64,000 nt of DNA from Plantactinospora sp. BC1 (GCF_003030345.1 NZ_CP028158.1:3286001-3350000), one strand, 5' to 3'; positions 1 to 8,384 are shown, counted from the stretch's first letter. A program made the numbers and translations. The notes: generated by a model not told the origin, from the sequence alone.

Positions 1-1812
1 GGTACCGTCATCGGCCCGGACCGGACCGCCTACACGCTGCCGGCGGAGGCGTCCGGCCGGTCGGCGGTGCGGCTGCACCCGGGGCAGTACGTCGAGTTCA
101 CCCTGCCCAGGGCGGCCAACGCGATCACGGTCCGCTACAGCATCCCGGACTCGCCGGACGGCGGCGGGATCACCGCACCGCTGCACGTCACGGTGAACGG
201 CAAGGGCCGGCAGACCATGACGCTGACCTCGGAGTACTCCTGGCTCTACAACCAGTACCCGTTCAGCAACGACCCCGACGCCGACCTGCTGCACCCGGAC
301 TGGTGGATCACCGAGTGCGGCTGCGTACCGGCGGCCACCACACCGTTTCCGACGATCGCCAAGCCGTTCCGGCCGATGCACTTCTACGACGAGCAGCGGC
401 TCCGGCTCGACCGCACCTACCGGGCCGGCGACCGGATCCGGCTGACCGCCCCGACCGGCAGCGACGCCGCCTGGACCGTGATCGACCTGCTCGACTCGGA
501 ACTCGTCGGCCCGCCGAGGGTGCGACTCCTCGCCGCGAACGTGCTCGCCTTCGGCGCCGACCCGACCGGCCGGCGGGACTCCGCCGACGCGATCGACCGG
601 GCGATCGCCTTCGCGAAGCGGACCCGGCTGACGGTCTACCTGCCGCCGGGGACCTACCAGGTCAACCGGCACATCATCGTCGACGACGTGACGATCGAGG
701 GCGCCGGCAACTGGTACACGGTCGTCAAGGGCCGTCAGGTAGCCCTCGACCCGCCCGCGCCGGACGGCTCGGTGCACACCGGGGTCGGCTTCTACGGCAG
801 GGACGCGGCCGACGGCGGCAGCCGCAACGTCCACCTCTCCGGCTTCGCCATCTCCGGCGACGTACGCGAGCGGATCGACACCGACCAGGTGAACGGCATC
901 GGCGGCGCGATGAGCGACTCGACCATCGACGGGCTGCACATCCAGCACACCAAGGTCGGCATCTGGTTCGACGGCCCGATGCGGAACGTCCGGGTCACCA
1001 ACAACATCGTCGTCGACCAGATCGCCGACGCGCTGAACTTCCACACCGGAGTCACCGACTCGACCGTCCGGAACAACTTCATCCGGAACACCGGCGACGA
1101 CGCCCTGGCGATGTGGTCGGACCGGGTGGCGGACGCCCGCAACACCTTCGACCGGAACACCATCCAGACCCCGACGCTGGCCAACGGGATCGCCCTCTAC
1201 GGCGGCACCGACAACACGGTCTCGAACAACCTGATCGCCGACCCGGTCCGGGAGGGCAGCGGCATCCAGCTCGGCTCCCGGTTCGGCGCGGAGCCGTTCG
1301 CCGGCACCACCCGGATCACCGACAACACGGTGGTGCGGGCCGGGACGTACGAGCTGAACTGGAACATCGGGCTCGGCGCCATCTGGATCTACGCGCTGGA
1401 GCGGGACATCGACGCGGACATCCGGGTGACCGGCGACCACTACCTAGACAGCACGTACAACGCGATCATGCTGGTCAGCGAGTGGTCGGTGAAGGACCTG
1501 TACTCGATCGACGGGGTGAGCTTCGCCGACATCCGGGTCGACGGCACCGGCACCTCGGTGCTCAGCGCGCGGGCGGCCGGCGGCGCGTCGTTCGCCAACG
1601 TCGACGCCCGCAACGTCGGCGCGGTCGGGGTGAACAACTGCGGCTCGTTCAACTTCCCGCCGACCGGCTCCGAGTTCCGGCTGACCGACCTCGGCGGCAA
1701 CGACGGTGGCGGCACCACCGGCCCGTGGCTGGCGCCCTGGCTGCTGCCGAACACCATCACCTGCGACGACCGCCCGCCGGTCGTCCCGCCACCACCGCCG
1801 TCGCGCTGGTAG
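1..1812 (+). CDS. GH87-like alpha-1,3-glucanase (mycodextranase type), 5' end outside window
   Basis: The reading frame is open from base 1, so the start lies upstream of the window; about 603 residues are visible. The first ~150 residues look like a carbohydrate-binding beta-sandwich. From about residue 180 there is a right-handed parallel beta-helix beginning with a pectate-lyase-like segment (AFGADPTGRRDSADAIDRAI, LPPGTYQV). The GTGDD-type motif NTGDDALAMWSD is the site where GH87 alpha-1,3-glucanases keep two adjacent catalytic aspartates, and the motifs IQHTKVGIWFDGP and NGIALYGG also fit that family. It probably hydrolyses alpha-1,3-glucan outside the cell; secretion cannot be checked because the N-terminus is missing. 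The protein ends in a PPPPPSRW tail. The stop codon lies in a 20-bp tandem duplication. Confidence 0.8.
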   Translation, partial: GTVIGPDRTAYTLPAEASGRSAVRLHPGQYVEFTLPRAANAITVRYSIPDSPDGGGITAPLHVTVNGKGRQTMTLTSEYSWLYNQYPFSNDPDADLLHPDWWITECGCVPAATTPFPTIAKPFRPMHFYDEQRLRLDRTYRAGDRIRLTAPTGSDAAWTVIDLLDSELVGPPRVRLLAANVLAFGADPTGRRDSADAIDRAIAFAKRTRLTVYLPPGTYQVNRHIIVDDVTIEGAGNWYTVVKGRQVALDPPAPDGSVHTGVGFYGRDAADGGSRNVHLSGFAISGDVRERIDTDQVNGIGGAMSDSTIDGLHIQHTKVGIWFDGPMRNVRVTNNIVVDQIADALNFHTGVTDSTVRNNFIRNTGDDALAMWSDRVADARNTFDRNTIQTPTLANGIALYGGTDNTVSNNLIADPVREGSGIQLGSRFGAEPFAGTTRITDNTVVRAGTYELNWNIGLGAIWIYALERDIDADIRVTGDHYLDSTYNAIMLVSEWSVKDLYSIDGVSFADIRVDGTGTSVLSARAAGGASFANVDARNVGAVGVNNCGSFNFPPTGSEFRLTDLGGNDGGGTTGPWLAPWLLPNTITCDDRPPVVPPPPPSRW

Positions 1813-1838
1813 CACCGCGATCGCGCTGGTAGCACCGC
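1801..1838. repeat. 20-bp-period tandem duplication across a stop codon
   Basis: An 18-base unit beginning TCGCGCTGGTAG occurs at 1801-1818 and again at 1821-1838. The TAG inside the first copy is the stop codon of the glucanase-like gene, so the duplication is a local slippage-type event at the gene's very end. Confidence 0.8.
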
Positions 1839-1877
1839 CGTCGCTCCGCCTGCACCGCTGTCGCGCCGCCGGCAGCG

Positions 1878-1922
1878 CCGGGGCGGGCGTCCGGGACATC
1901 GACGTCCGGGCGCCCGCCCCGG
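1878..1922 (+). terminator. hairpin after the glucanase gene
   Basis: CCGGGGCGGGCG at 1878-1889 pairs perfectly with CGCCCGCCCCGG at 1911-1922 across a 21-nt loop. It lies 66 bases past the stop codon and has no T-tract, as is common for GC-rich actinobacterial terminators. Confidence 0.55.
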
Positions 1923-2003
1923 ATCGGCGGCCCGTCACGCGTACCGTGGGGTCGTTCCCACCGGCCCGCGACCCGGGCCCCGACCTCGCGGAAGGCGGAG
2001 GCG

Positions 2004-2648
2004 ATGCACATCCCCGCCCGGTTCAACGGGCCGCCCGGCTCCGGCAACGGCGGCTACTCCGCCGGCCTCTTCGCGCACGGCAAGACCTGCGAGGTCACCC
2101 TCCGGATGCCGCCGCCGCTGGACACCCCGCTGTCGGTGCTCGACTGCCAGGTCCGCACCGCCGACGGCGCCGTCGTGGCCGAGGTCGCGTCGGACGCCGA
2201 GATCGACACCGTGGTCCCACCGATCGGGTACGCGGACGCGGTCGAGGCCGCACAGGGGTACCCGGGATTCGCCGACCATCCGTTCCCGACCTGCTACGTC
2301 TGCGGCCCGGACCGCACCGACGGGTTGGGCATCTTCCCCGGGCGGCTCGCCGACGGCAGTACCGCCGCACCGTGGACCGTCCCGGACGACGTCTCGGACC
2401 CGACCGTCTGGGCCGCGTTGGACTGCCCCGGCGGCTGGTCGGTGATCGGCGCCGGCCGCCCGTACGTGCTGGGCCGGATCGCCGTACGCCTGGACCGGCT
2501 GCCCGCCCCCGGCGAGCAGTGCGTGGTCCGGGGCGCCCTCGCCGCGACCGAAGGCCGCAAGGCCCTGGTGTACACCACCCTGTACGCCCCGGACGGTGCC
2601 GAGTTGGCCCGCGCCCGGGCCACCTGGGTCGCCCTCCCGGCGCGATGA
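2004..2648 (+). CDS. conserved hypothetical protein, hotdog-fold thioesterase-like
   Basis: A 214-residue soluble protein. The pattern NGPPGSGNGGYSAGLFA near the N-terminus, followed by strands and a second region (WAALDCPGGW) at about residue 130, resembles the two half-hotdog layout of acyl-thioesterase-like proteins. A TCYVCG motif near residue 95 could bind metal or be redox active. No catalytic residue can be assigned, so the function is open. AAGGCGGAGG precedes the ATG. The stop codon overlaps the next start by four bases (ATGA), so the two genes are probably co-translated. Confidence 0.7.
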   Translation: MHIPARFNGPPGSGNGGYSAGLFAHGKTCEVTLRMPPPLDTPLSVLDCQVRTADGAVVAEVASDAEIDTVVPPIGYADAVEAAQGYPGFADHPFPTCYVCGPDRTDGLGIFPGRLADGSTAAPWTVPDDVSDPTVWAALDCPGGWSVIGAGRPYVLGRIAVRLDRLPAPGEQCVVRGALAATEGRKALVYTTLYAPDGAELARARATWVALPAR

Positions 2649-3115
2649 CCGGCGCACCCGAGCCCGCGGACGAGGTGGTCCTGACCGCGGAGGAGTACGA
2701 CGGGGTGTATGCCGCCGTCGCCGCCGGCGCCGGTCCCCGCCCCGTCGGGCAGCGCCCCACCCTCAACTCGCTGCTCGAAGGCTGGGACCTGATCGTCGAC
2801 GAGGTGGCCGAGGGCTACTCCTGGAGCGATGCGGAGTTCCGCAACGACATCGCCTGCCGGGGCATCCTGGCCCGGGTCTGGCCGCTGCTGCCGCCCCGGG
2901 TCCGGGCGATCCGGCAGCCGGAACTGGACGCCATCGACGACCGGTTCCGGGCGGTCACCGTGCCCTGGCCCGGCCGCCCGCCCGGGGAGGCGTGGTGGGA
3001 GTGGCGGATTCCCCGACTCCTCGATTTCGGTACCGGTGGGTTGACCGCCCACGGCTGGCCGCCGGACTGGAACCTGCCCTTCCCCCGGCCGGACACCGTA
3101 CGCCTCGCCGAGTGA
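2645..3115 (+). CDS. hypothetical protein, 156 aa
   Basis: Starts on the ATG that overlaps the preceding stop codon (ATGA), which argues for translational coupling. The protein is acidic, with no signal peptide or membrane segment. The middle (LNSLLEGWDLIVDEVAEGYSWSD...) is predicted helical and the C-terminal third is Pro/Trp-rich. I do not recognise the family. It is the last gene before a strong bidirectional terminator and shares its operon with the hotdog-like protein. Confidence 0.65.
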   Translation: MTGAPEPADEVVLTAEEYDGVYAAVAAGAGPRPVGQRPTLNSLLEGWDLIVDEVAEGYSWSDAEFRNDIACRGILARVWPLLPPRVRAIRQPELDAIDDRFRAVTVPWPGRPPGEAWWEWRIPRLLDFGTGGLTAHGWPPDWNLPFPRPDTVRLAE

Positions 3116-3135
3116 CGGCGGGGATGACCCTGCTC

Positions 3136-3188
3136 ACCTGGACAACAGAGGCGTTTACCGCCTCGGGTAACGCCTCTCTTGTCCAGGT
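3136..3188. terminator. long bidirectional terminator hairpin
   Basis: The 20-base arm at 3136-3155 (ACCTGGACAACAGAGGCGTT) pairs with 3169-3188 with one mismatch; inner bases ACC/GGT close the loop further. It sits between two convergent genes (stops at 3115 and 3246) and can serve both. Confidence 0.75.
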
Positions 3189-3245
3189 CCAGCACAACGC
3201 CGGCTGCGGGCGCGGGCGTGACGGGGTGCTGTGGGTGCCTGGCTG

Positions 3246-3572
3246 TCAGCGGGCGCGGAAGCTGCTGAAGCGTCCGGCCTCGTAGGTGCGCAGGGTGCCG
3301 GTGCTGGTCGCCTGACCGGTGCAGTCGGCGGTCCGGTAGAGGACGACGTCGGTGAAGCCGCTCCAGCCGACGTGGCCGCGCGCGGTCGCCGGCAGCGGCG
3401 CGCACTCGCCGGTCGGGGCGGCGACGTGCGCCACCTCGACGCTGAACGGCGTGCTATAGAAGGTGAGGCCGCTGGGCTCTGCCGAGGCGGGCGACGCCGC
3501 GACGCCGAGTCCGGCGGCCAGGCCGATCGCCGCGAAGAAACCGGCCCCGACCCTCGCGTGTGCTCGCCGCAT
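3246..3572 (-). CDS. small secreted protein, 108 aa
   Basis: The start is the ATG at 3572, because a GGAGGT ribosome site lies six bases upstream. The N-terminus has a typical Sec signal: MRRAHAR, a hydrophobic core (FFAAIGLAAGLGVAA), then an ASA cleavage site before EPSG. The mature part is about 75 residues with two cysteines (GECAP, ADCTG) that could form one disulfide. No catalytic motif is seen; small beta-rich exported proteins of this sort are common in actinobacteria. A perfect TTGCGTACGCAA palindrome lies 52 bases upstream of the start. Confidence 0.7.
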   Translation of the reverse strand: MRRAHARVGAGFFAAIGLAAGLGVAASPASAEPSGLTFYSTPFSVEVAHVAAPTGECAPLPATARGHVGWSGFTDVVLYRTADCTGQATSTGTLRTYEAGRFSSFRAR

Positions 3573-3623
3573 CAGTGACCTCCAAGGCATCGATGACGAT
3601 GTCTTGATCGTGGTCTACTTTTG

Positions 3624-3635
3624 TTGCGTACGCAA
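3624..3635. promoter_or_regulatory. 12-bp perfect palindrome, possible operator
   Basis: TTGCGTACGCAA is a perfect palindrome in the 86-base gap between the DUF397 stop and the start of the secreted-protein gene. Its location suits an operator for the latter. No regulator can be assigned. Confidence 0.4.
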
Positions 3636-3658
3636 GCATTCCGGTCGGAGCGGGAAGG

Positions 3659-3868
3659 TCAGCGGTCGGGGGTCGGTGCGGCGCCGCCGGCCACGGCAGC
3701 CACGAACGCCGCCCAGGCGCGAGGCGGGAACGCCAGTACCGGCCCGGTCACGTCCTTGCTGTCCCGCACCCCGACAACCCCCACCAGGTTGTCCGCCACC
3801 TCGACACAGTTGCCGCCCCCACTTCGGCTGCTCTTCCGCCAGTCGGCCCGGCACAGATCGATCATCAT
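3659..3868 (-). CDS. DUF397 domain protein (Scr1-system partner)
   Basis: A 69-residue protein with the DUF397 signature: WRKSSRSGGGNCVEVA near the N-terminus, VRDSKD in the middle and AWAAFVAAV near the C-terminus. DUF397 proteins are encoded directly downstream of Scr1-type helix-turn-helix regulators in actinobacteria and have been described as toxin-like partners. Its ATG overlaps the regulator's stop codon (ATGA), and GGAGGA lies upstream inside the regulator gene. It is the only DUF397 gene here; the second regulator (6900-7787) has none. Confidence 0.85.
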   Translation of the reverse strand: MMIDLCRADWRKSSRSGGGNCVEVADNLVGVVGVRDSKDVTGPVLAFPPRAWAAFVAAVAGGAAPTPDR

Positions 3869-4752
3869 GCTGGATGCTCCTCCGCGATCGACTCGATCAG
3901 CTCTCGTGATTTTGCTTCCGTCAAGCTATCTTCCTCGATATCTCGCCAGACGGCGAGATGGGCTTCCACCTCGTGCGGCCTCTCCAGGTACAGCGCGCCC
4001 GTCAACCCCTCGCTGTAGACGATCGGCGGTTCGGTCCGGCGGCCGATGCCGTCCTTGGGAAACTCAAGGATCGCGAAACCGCCATTAGCGCGCTCCGCCC
4101 GGTAGAGCCCGACCGAGAACGGCAGCACCCGCACCGACACATTCGACTGCCGACTGGCAAGGGCCAGGTGCCGCAACTGTTCAGCCATTATTGATCCGGC
4201 ACCGGGCGCGCGGCGCAGCACCGCCTCGTCGAGGATCACGTCGAGCTGCGGGGCCGACGGGTGGCGACGGCCCAGGATCGCCTGCCGGCCGAGCCGGACC
4301 TTGACCGCCCGGTCCCGCTCGACCGGCCCGAGTTCGGGACTGCCGATCCGAAAGACCTCGCTGGCGTATGCCGAGGTCTGTAGGAGTCCCGGCACGAAGT
4401 GCGGCTCGTACATCCGCAGGTGGGAGGCGGCGGCTTCGAGGCCGACGTACAGCTCGAACCACTCGGGGATGGCATCGCCGTAACAGTGCCACCAGCCGCG
4501 GGCCTTGGTCTCCCTGGCCAGCCCGGTCAGCGCCTCGGTCATTTCCGGGGACGCGCCGTAGATCCGGCACATCGCCTCGACGTCCGGCGACCGCATGCTG
4601 GTCGCCCCGGTCTCGATGCGCCAGATCTTCGGAGTCGACCACCGCAGGGTCGTGGAAACGACCTTGATGGTGAGTCGGGCCTCCTCGCGGAGTTGACGCA
4701 AGTGACGCCCGAGTTGCCTGCGCGGAACGGTGGAGTCGACCTCTGCCCGCAC
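3865..4752 (-). CDS. Scr1-type helix-turn-helix regulator, copy 1
   Basis: With the GTG start at 4752 the protein has 295 residues, the same as its paralogue at 6900-7787; the two starts align after an AAGGGG-like ribosome site. An ATG two codons earlier is possible. The XRE-type helix-turn-helix lies at about residues 12-65 (LGRHLRQLREEARLTIKVVS). The rest is the Scr1-family C-terminal domain (YEPHFVPGLLQTSAYA, LRHLALASRQSNVSVRVLPF, ANGGFAILEFP). It likely autoregulates and controls the overlapping DUF397 gene. The upstream region, including an element at 4861-4915, recurs before the second copy at almost the same distance. Confidence 0.85.
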   Translation of the reverse strand: MRAEVDSTVPRRQLGRHLRQLREEARLTIKVVSTTLRWSTPKIWRIETGATSMRSPDVEAMCRIYGASPEMTEALTGLARETKARGWWHCYGDAIPEWFELYVGLEAAASHLRMYEPHFVPGLLQTSAYASEVFRIGSPELGPVERDRAVKVRLGRQAILGRRHPSAPQLDVILDEAVLRRAPGAGSIMAEQLRHLALASRQSNVSVRVLPFSVGLYRAERANGGFAILEFPKDGIGRRTEPPIVYSEGLTGALYLERPHEVEAHLAVWRDIEEDSLTEAKSRELIESIAEEHPA

Positions 4753-4860
4753 CGTCATCCCCTTTCCGGAATTATCGCCGCACCAATCTTTCAGTCGATC
4801 TGTAATACCGACCTCAAGACCGATGACGGATCGCCAGCAATAGAAGAGATCAATAAGAAC

Positions 4861-4915
4861 CGTTCGGGCCAAGAGGTAATATTGCATTACTTCCCGCGCT
4901 GGTAAAGCACCAATT
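4861..4915. promoter_or_regulatory. conserved upstream element with GTAAT-N5-ATTAC operator, copy 1
   Basis: A 55-base block starting 109 bases before the Scr1-type regulator start is about four-fifths identical to 7897-7950. Its core GTAATATTGCATTAC (4876-4890) is an inverted repeat, GTAAT-N5-ATTAC. A second shared block lies at 4788-4806. The element also faces the nucleotidyltransferase gene that starts at 5013 on the other strand, so it may control both directions. Confidence 0.6.
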
Positions 4916-5000
4916 CGGTCCCACCCGCCGGGGCGGGCCGAGGCGGCGGCGGGCGGGACGCGCACCGGAAACCGCGTTTCCCGGCCCGGTGGCCCGGCCG

Positions 5001-5006
5001 TACGCT
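5001..5006 (+). promoter_or_regulatory. probable -10 box (TACGCT) for a leaderless start
   Basis: TACGCT ends six bases before the GTG at 5013. No ribosome site is visible, so transcription probably begins at the start codon. Confidence 0.4.
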
Positions 5007-5012
5007 ACGCCG

Positions 5013-6593
5013 GTGTCTGAGGTGTCGGGGGACTTCGAGATCCACGTGACGGTGCACGCGCAGCATGCCGAGAAGCTGGCGGCGTTCGCGGCCGAGCACG
5101 GGGTGAAGTTCCTGCACATCGTGCTCGACCGTGGCACGTTCGCCTCCCAGCCCATGCTCACCCTGACCGGCCGGGGCACCCTGCGGGAGCAGCACGCCGT
5201 GGTGGAGCATTGGCGGCAGCGGCTGCGCCGGGCCGGCATCCCGGAGTGCCGCTCCAAGATCGAGGCAGCGCCGTGGTGCACCGGCCTGCCGCAGTCCGAC
5301 GAGGAGGCGGCGACCGAGCCCGCGGGGCGGTATTTCGAGCATCACGTCAAACTGCTGCTCCCCGACGCGTCGGTGCCGACCCTGCTGGCGGTCACCGACG
5401 TGATCACCCCGCACCACGCCCGGCTCTCCCGGAACGCCCGCCGGAAACGGAGCGGCGGCGCCGAGGAACGGTTCGTCACCCAGCGCTGCCACGGCGTCGG
5501 GCTCGGCACGGCCAGGCAGCGGCTCGACGCGCTCGTCGAGGCGCTCCGGTCGGCCGGGCACGAGATCGTGACCCTCGAGCAGGAGTACGTGGTGTCCGAC
5601 AGTCACCTGTCGCACGACGAGGGCTGGCTCAGCGACGCCCCGATCTGGGCCGCCAGAGACTGGGCGCACAGCCGGGAGGACGAGATTCGGACCGCACCGG
5701 CCGGCAGCCCGCACTATCCGCCGACGTACCGGCCGCTGCCCGCCGACCCGACCGTCCGGCAGCGGGCGGCGTTCGACCCCGCGCTGAAGCAGTACCCGAA
5801 CGCCTACCGCGCCGGCGAGCCCAGCTTCCTGGTCGCGGAGACCGGCCGGCGATGGGCCGGCGCCCGGCACACCGCGATGAACCGGATCCTCGCGGCGGTC
5901 GCCGCGACCCGCTGGGGAAGCGAGCACCTGGTGCTGCGCGGCAGCGTCACGATGGCGGCCTGGGTCGGCGACGCGGCCCGGGAACCGGGCGACCTCGACT
6001 TCGTCGTCACCCCGCACACCATCCGGAGCGACAGCGCGGACGCCCGTGCACTGCTCCACGACGTCAGGGCCGCCGTCCGGCGCATCCCGGGCGACGTCGG
6101 CCTGCGGGCGGACCAGATCTCCGAGTCGGCCATCTGGACCTACGAACGCGCCGACGGGCGGCGGCTGGTCGTCCCGTTCGACACGCCGGAGGCGCCGGAG
6201 GGGTACGTGCAGCTCGACATCGTCTTCGGCGAGCGGCTGCCCCTCGCACCGGAGGCGCTGGTGCTGCCCGGCGTGGACGTGCCGGTGCTGGCCGCGCCCG
6301 CCGGGCTCTCGCTGGCCTGGAAGCTGCTCTGGCTGGCCACCGACGCCTACCCGCAGGGCAAGGACCTCTACGACGCCGTGCTCCTCGCCGAACACACCAC
6401 TGTGGACCGGGACCTCGTCCGCACGCTCATGCGAGCCGAACTCGGTGCCGAGGCCGACGACTTCACCGCCGAGACCGTGCTCGGCTGGGACGTCGACTGG
6501 CACAACTTCCTCGACGAGTACCCCGGTGTCGCCGGCACCGCGCGGCAGTGGGCGCGGCGGCTGGCGCTGGCACTCGACCGTGCCTGGGGCTGA
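5013..6593 (+). CDS. two-part protein: duplicated N-terminal domain fused to AbiEii-like nucleotidyltransferase
   Basis: 526 residues from the leaderless-type GTG at 5013 (an in-frame GTG at 4989 would add eight). Residues 1-200 hold two related segments, beginning FEIHV (about residue 8) and FEHHV (about 108), each ending in a helix with R-x-R/A-L-R-x-AG. I do not recognise this fold. Residues ~285-526 match the AbiEii/AbiGii nucleotidyltransferase superfamily: LRGSVTM then GDLDFVV (about 327-329) gives the GS/DxD site, VQLDIVF (about 402) the third acidic residue, and QGKDLYDAVLLAE the usual KDLYD helix. AbiEii proteins are toxins of type IV systems, normally with an AbiEi antitoxin; none is encoded here. 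It could instead be a nucleic-acid-modifying enzyme. Confidence 0.7.
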   Translation: MSEVSGDFEIHVTVHAQHAEKLAAFAAEHGVKFLHIVLDRGTFASQPMLTLTGRGTLREQHAVVEHWRQRLRRAGIPECRSKIEAAPWCTGLPQSDEEAATEPAGRYFEHHVKLLLPDASVPTLLAVTDVITPHHARLSRNARRKRSGGAEERFVTQRCHGVGLGTARQRLDALVEALRSAGHEIVTLEQEYVVSDSHLSHDEGWLSDAPIWAARDWAHSREDEIRTAPAGSPHYPPTYRPLPADPTVRQRAAFDPALKQYPNAYRAGEPSFLVAETGRRWAGARHTAMNRILAAVAATRWGSEHLVLRGSVTMAAWVGDAAREPGDLDFVVTPHTIRSDSADARALLHDVRAAVRRIPGDVGLRADQISESAIWTYERADGRRLVVPFDTPEAPEGYVQLDIVFGERLPLAPEALVLPGVDVPVLAAPAGLSLAWKLLWLATDAYPQGKDLYDAVLLAEHTTVDRDLVRTLMRAELGAEADDFTAETVLGWDVDWHNFLDEYPGVAGTARQWARRLALALDRAWG

Positions 6594-6899
6594 GACCGCG
6601 CACGCCCGCGGGACCGCACGCCAGGTGGTGCGGTGCCGCATCGGCGGAGTCGGTGTCCCGTCGGGTACGGACGCGGAGGTGGAGGCGGTCGTCCGCACTC
6701 CACCCCCACCGGCCCGGTCCCGGGCAACGGCGGGTCACCGAACCTCGCCCGACGGCTCGGCCCGACATTCCGACCGCTCGTCCCGCCCGTCGCCGCTGTC
6801 TCCCCACATCGGCGACGTACGGCAGGCTGCCGGTTCTTTCTCCCCCTCCCCGTGATGCTGCTGACCCCGGCTGTCACGGCCGGGTCGTGCTCGACGGCG
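6594..6899. other. 306-base gap between convergent genes, no feature recognised
   Basis: The stretch between the nucleotidyltransferase stop and the stop of the second Scr1-type regulator has no open frame with support and no long hairpin that I can see. Confidence 0.5.
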
Positions 6900-7787
6900 T
6901 CACCCGCCGTACTCCTCCGCCACGGTCGTGATCAGTTTTCGGGACAGCTCCTCGGTGAGGCTGATCTCCTCGAAGTCACGCCAGACGGCGGCGTGGCTGT
7001 CCACCTCGTGCGGCTTCTCCAGATAGAGCGCGCCGGTCAGACCGCCGCTGTAGACGATCGGAGGCTCGGTGCGGCGCCCGAGGCCGTCCTTCGGGAATTC
7101 GAGGATGGCGAAGCCGCCGTTGGCGCGCTCGGCCCGGTAGAGCCCGGCCGAGAACGGCAGCACCCGGACCGAGATGTTCGGCTGCTGGCTGACGGCCACC
7201 AGATGCCGCAACTGCTCGCCCATCATCTGCCCGCTGCCGGCGACCCGACGCAGCACCGCCTCGTCGAGTACGACGTCGAGCTGTGGAGCCGGCCCGCGCC
7301 GCCCGTCGAGGATCTCCTGCCGGGCCAGTTCGACCCTGACCGCCCGCTCGCGTTCGGCGGGTGCGAGTTCGGGACTGACCACCCGGCAGACCTCCGCGGC
7401 GTACGCCGGCGTTTGCAGTAGTCCCGGAACGAACTGCGGCTCGTACATCCGCAGATGGCTTGCCGCGGCCTCCAACCCCACGTACGGCTCGAACCAGCCG
7501 GGAATGGCCTCGCCGTAGCAGTGCCACCACCCCCGGGCCCTGGTTTCCTTCGCCAGCCCGGTGAGGGCCTCGGTCATTTGCGGTGACGCACCGTATATCC
7601 GGCACATCGCCTCCACGTCCAGCGACCGCATGCTGGTCGCCCCGCTCTCGATGCGCCAGATCTTCGGCATCGACCACTCCAACGCCTCGGACACCACCTT
7701 GATGGTGAGCCGGGCCTCCTCGCGGAGCTGGCGTAGGTGCCGCCCGAGCTCTCTGCGAGGAACGGTGGAGTCCACCCCTGCCTGCAC
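6900..7787 (-). CDS. Scr1-type helix-turn-helix regulator, copy 2 (no DUF397 partner)
   Basis: 295 residues from the GTG at 7787, which follows a GAGAGGGGGA ribosome site. It is closely similar over its whole length to the regulator at 3865-4752: same helix-turn-helix (LGRHLRQLREEARLTIKVVS), same central WWHCYGEAIPGWFEPYVGLE and C-terminal ANGGFAILEFPKDG. The two are paralogues made by a recent duplication that included the promoter. Unlike copy 1 it has no overlapping DUF397 gene; instead a divergent pair of small genes starts at 7995. It probably binds the same operator as copy 1, which would link the two loci. Confidence 0.85.
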   Translation of the reverse strand: MQAGVDSTVPRRELGRHLRQLREEARLTIKVVSEALEWSMPKIWRIESGATSMRSLDVEAMCRIYGASPQMTEALTGLAKETRARGWWHCYGEAIPGWFEPYVGLEAAASHLRMYEPQFVPGLLQTPAYAAEVCRVVSPELAPAERERAVRVELARQEILDGRRGPAPQLDVVLDEAVLRRVAGSGQMMGEQLRHLVAVSQQPNISVRVLPFSAGLYRAERANGGFAILEFPKDGLGRRTEPPIVYSGGLTGALYLEKPHEVDSHAAVWRDFEEISLTEELSRKLITTVAEEYGG

Positions 7788-7896
7788 TTCACTCCCCCTC
7801 TCCAGTATTACCTTTCGAGTGAACCTTTCATTTGATTTGTAATGTCCACTGAGTACTCTCCGTGATTCAGGTAATTACAGATCGTTAGAGGGAAAT

Positions 7897-7950
7897 CGTT
7901 CAGCCAAGACGTAATATTGCATTGTTTCGCGCTCTAGTAAAGCATCGATT
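7897..7950. promoter_or_regulatory. conserved upstream element, copy 2
   Basis: Begins 110 bases before the start of the second Scr1-type regulator; copy 1 begins 109 bases before its own regulator. The core is GTAATATTGCATTGT (7911-7925). A second GTAATTAC palindrome sits at 7871-7878. It lies between divergent genes (starts 7787 and 7995) and may control both. Confidence 0.6.
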
Positions 7951-7994
7951 GCATGGCAGCCGAACCTCTGACGACCCAAGCGGGGGGAACGGAA

Positions 7995-8384
7995 ATGTGG
8001 GACCACGATCCCGCCGCTCCGCTGTGGACCTGCACCGGATGCGGCGACGACTGGCCCTGTGCGGTCCGAAGACGACAGCTACGGGCCGAGTTCGCGGGCA
8101 GCATCGTCTCACTCAGGTACTACCTGGCCCACCATCTCGTCAACGCCGCCGAGGATCTACGACATGTTCCCGCCGGCTGGTTACACAATCGTTTCATCGC
8201 CTGGACGGACCGGGCCGCCGATCCACCGCCGTACACGTCGGCCGACATCCTGGTCAACAGCTATCTGCTGGCCGACTCGCACAGCCCCGATCGGTTCGGC
8301 AGGTGCCCCGTCTGCGGCGATGCCGCCAACTGCTGGGTACGACTCGATCCCAACGGACCCGGCTTTCTCATCCCGGTCCCATGA
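7995..8384 (+). CDS. hypothetical Cys-rich protein, 129 aa
   Basis: I start at the ATG at 7995 because GGGGGA lies eight bases upstream; an in-frame ATG at 7953 would add 14 residues. The N-terminus has WTCTGCGDDWPC and the C-terminal part CPVCG, so the protein may bind one zinc ion. Between them are helices (EFAGSIVSLRYYLAHHLVNA). I do not recognise a function. It is divergent from the second Scr1-type regulator and overlaps the next gene by ATGA, so it is probably controlled from the 7897-7950 element. Confidence 0.6.
   Translation: MWDHDPAAPLWTCTGCGDDWPCAVRRRQLRAEFAGSIVSLRYYLAHHLVNAAEDLRHVPAGWLHNRFIAWTDRAADPPPYTSADILVNSYLLADSHSPDRFGRCPVCGDAANCWVRLDPNGPGFLIPVP

Noticed and set aside
4989-5012. 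Upstream GTG start for the nucleotidyltransferase fusion
   Set aside because: The eight extra residues cover the TACGCT box, and no ribosome site precedes the GTG at 4989; the leaderless GTG at 5013 is preferred, though not proven.
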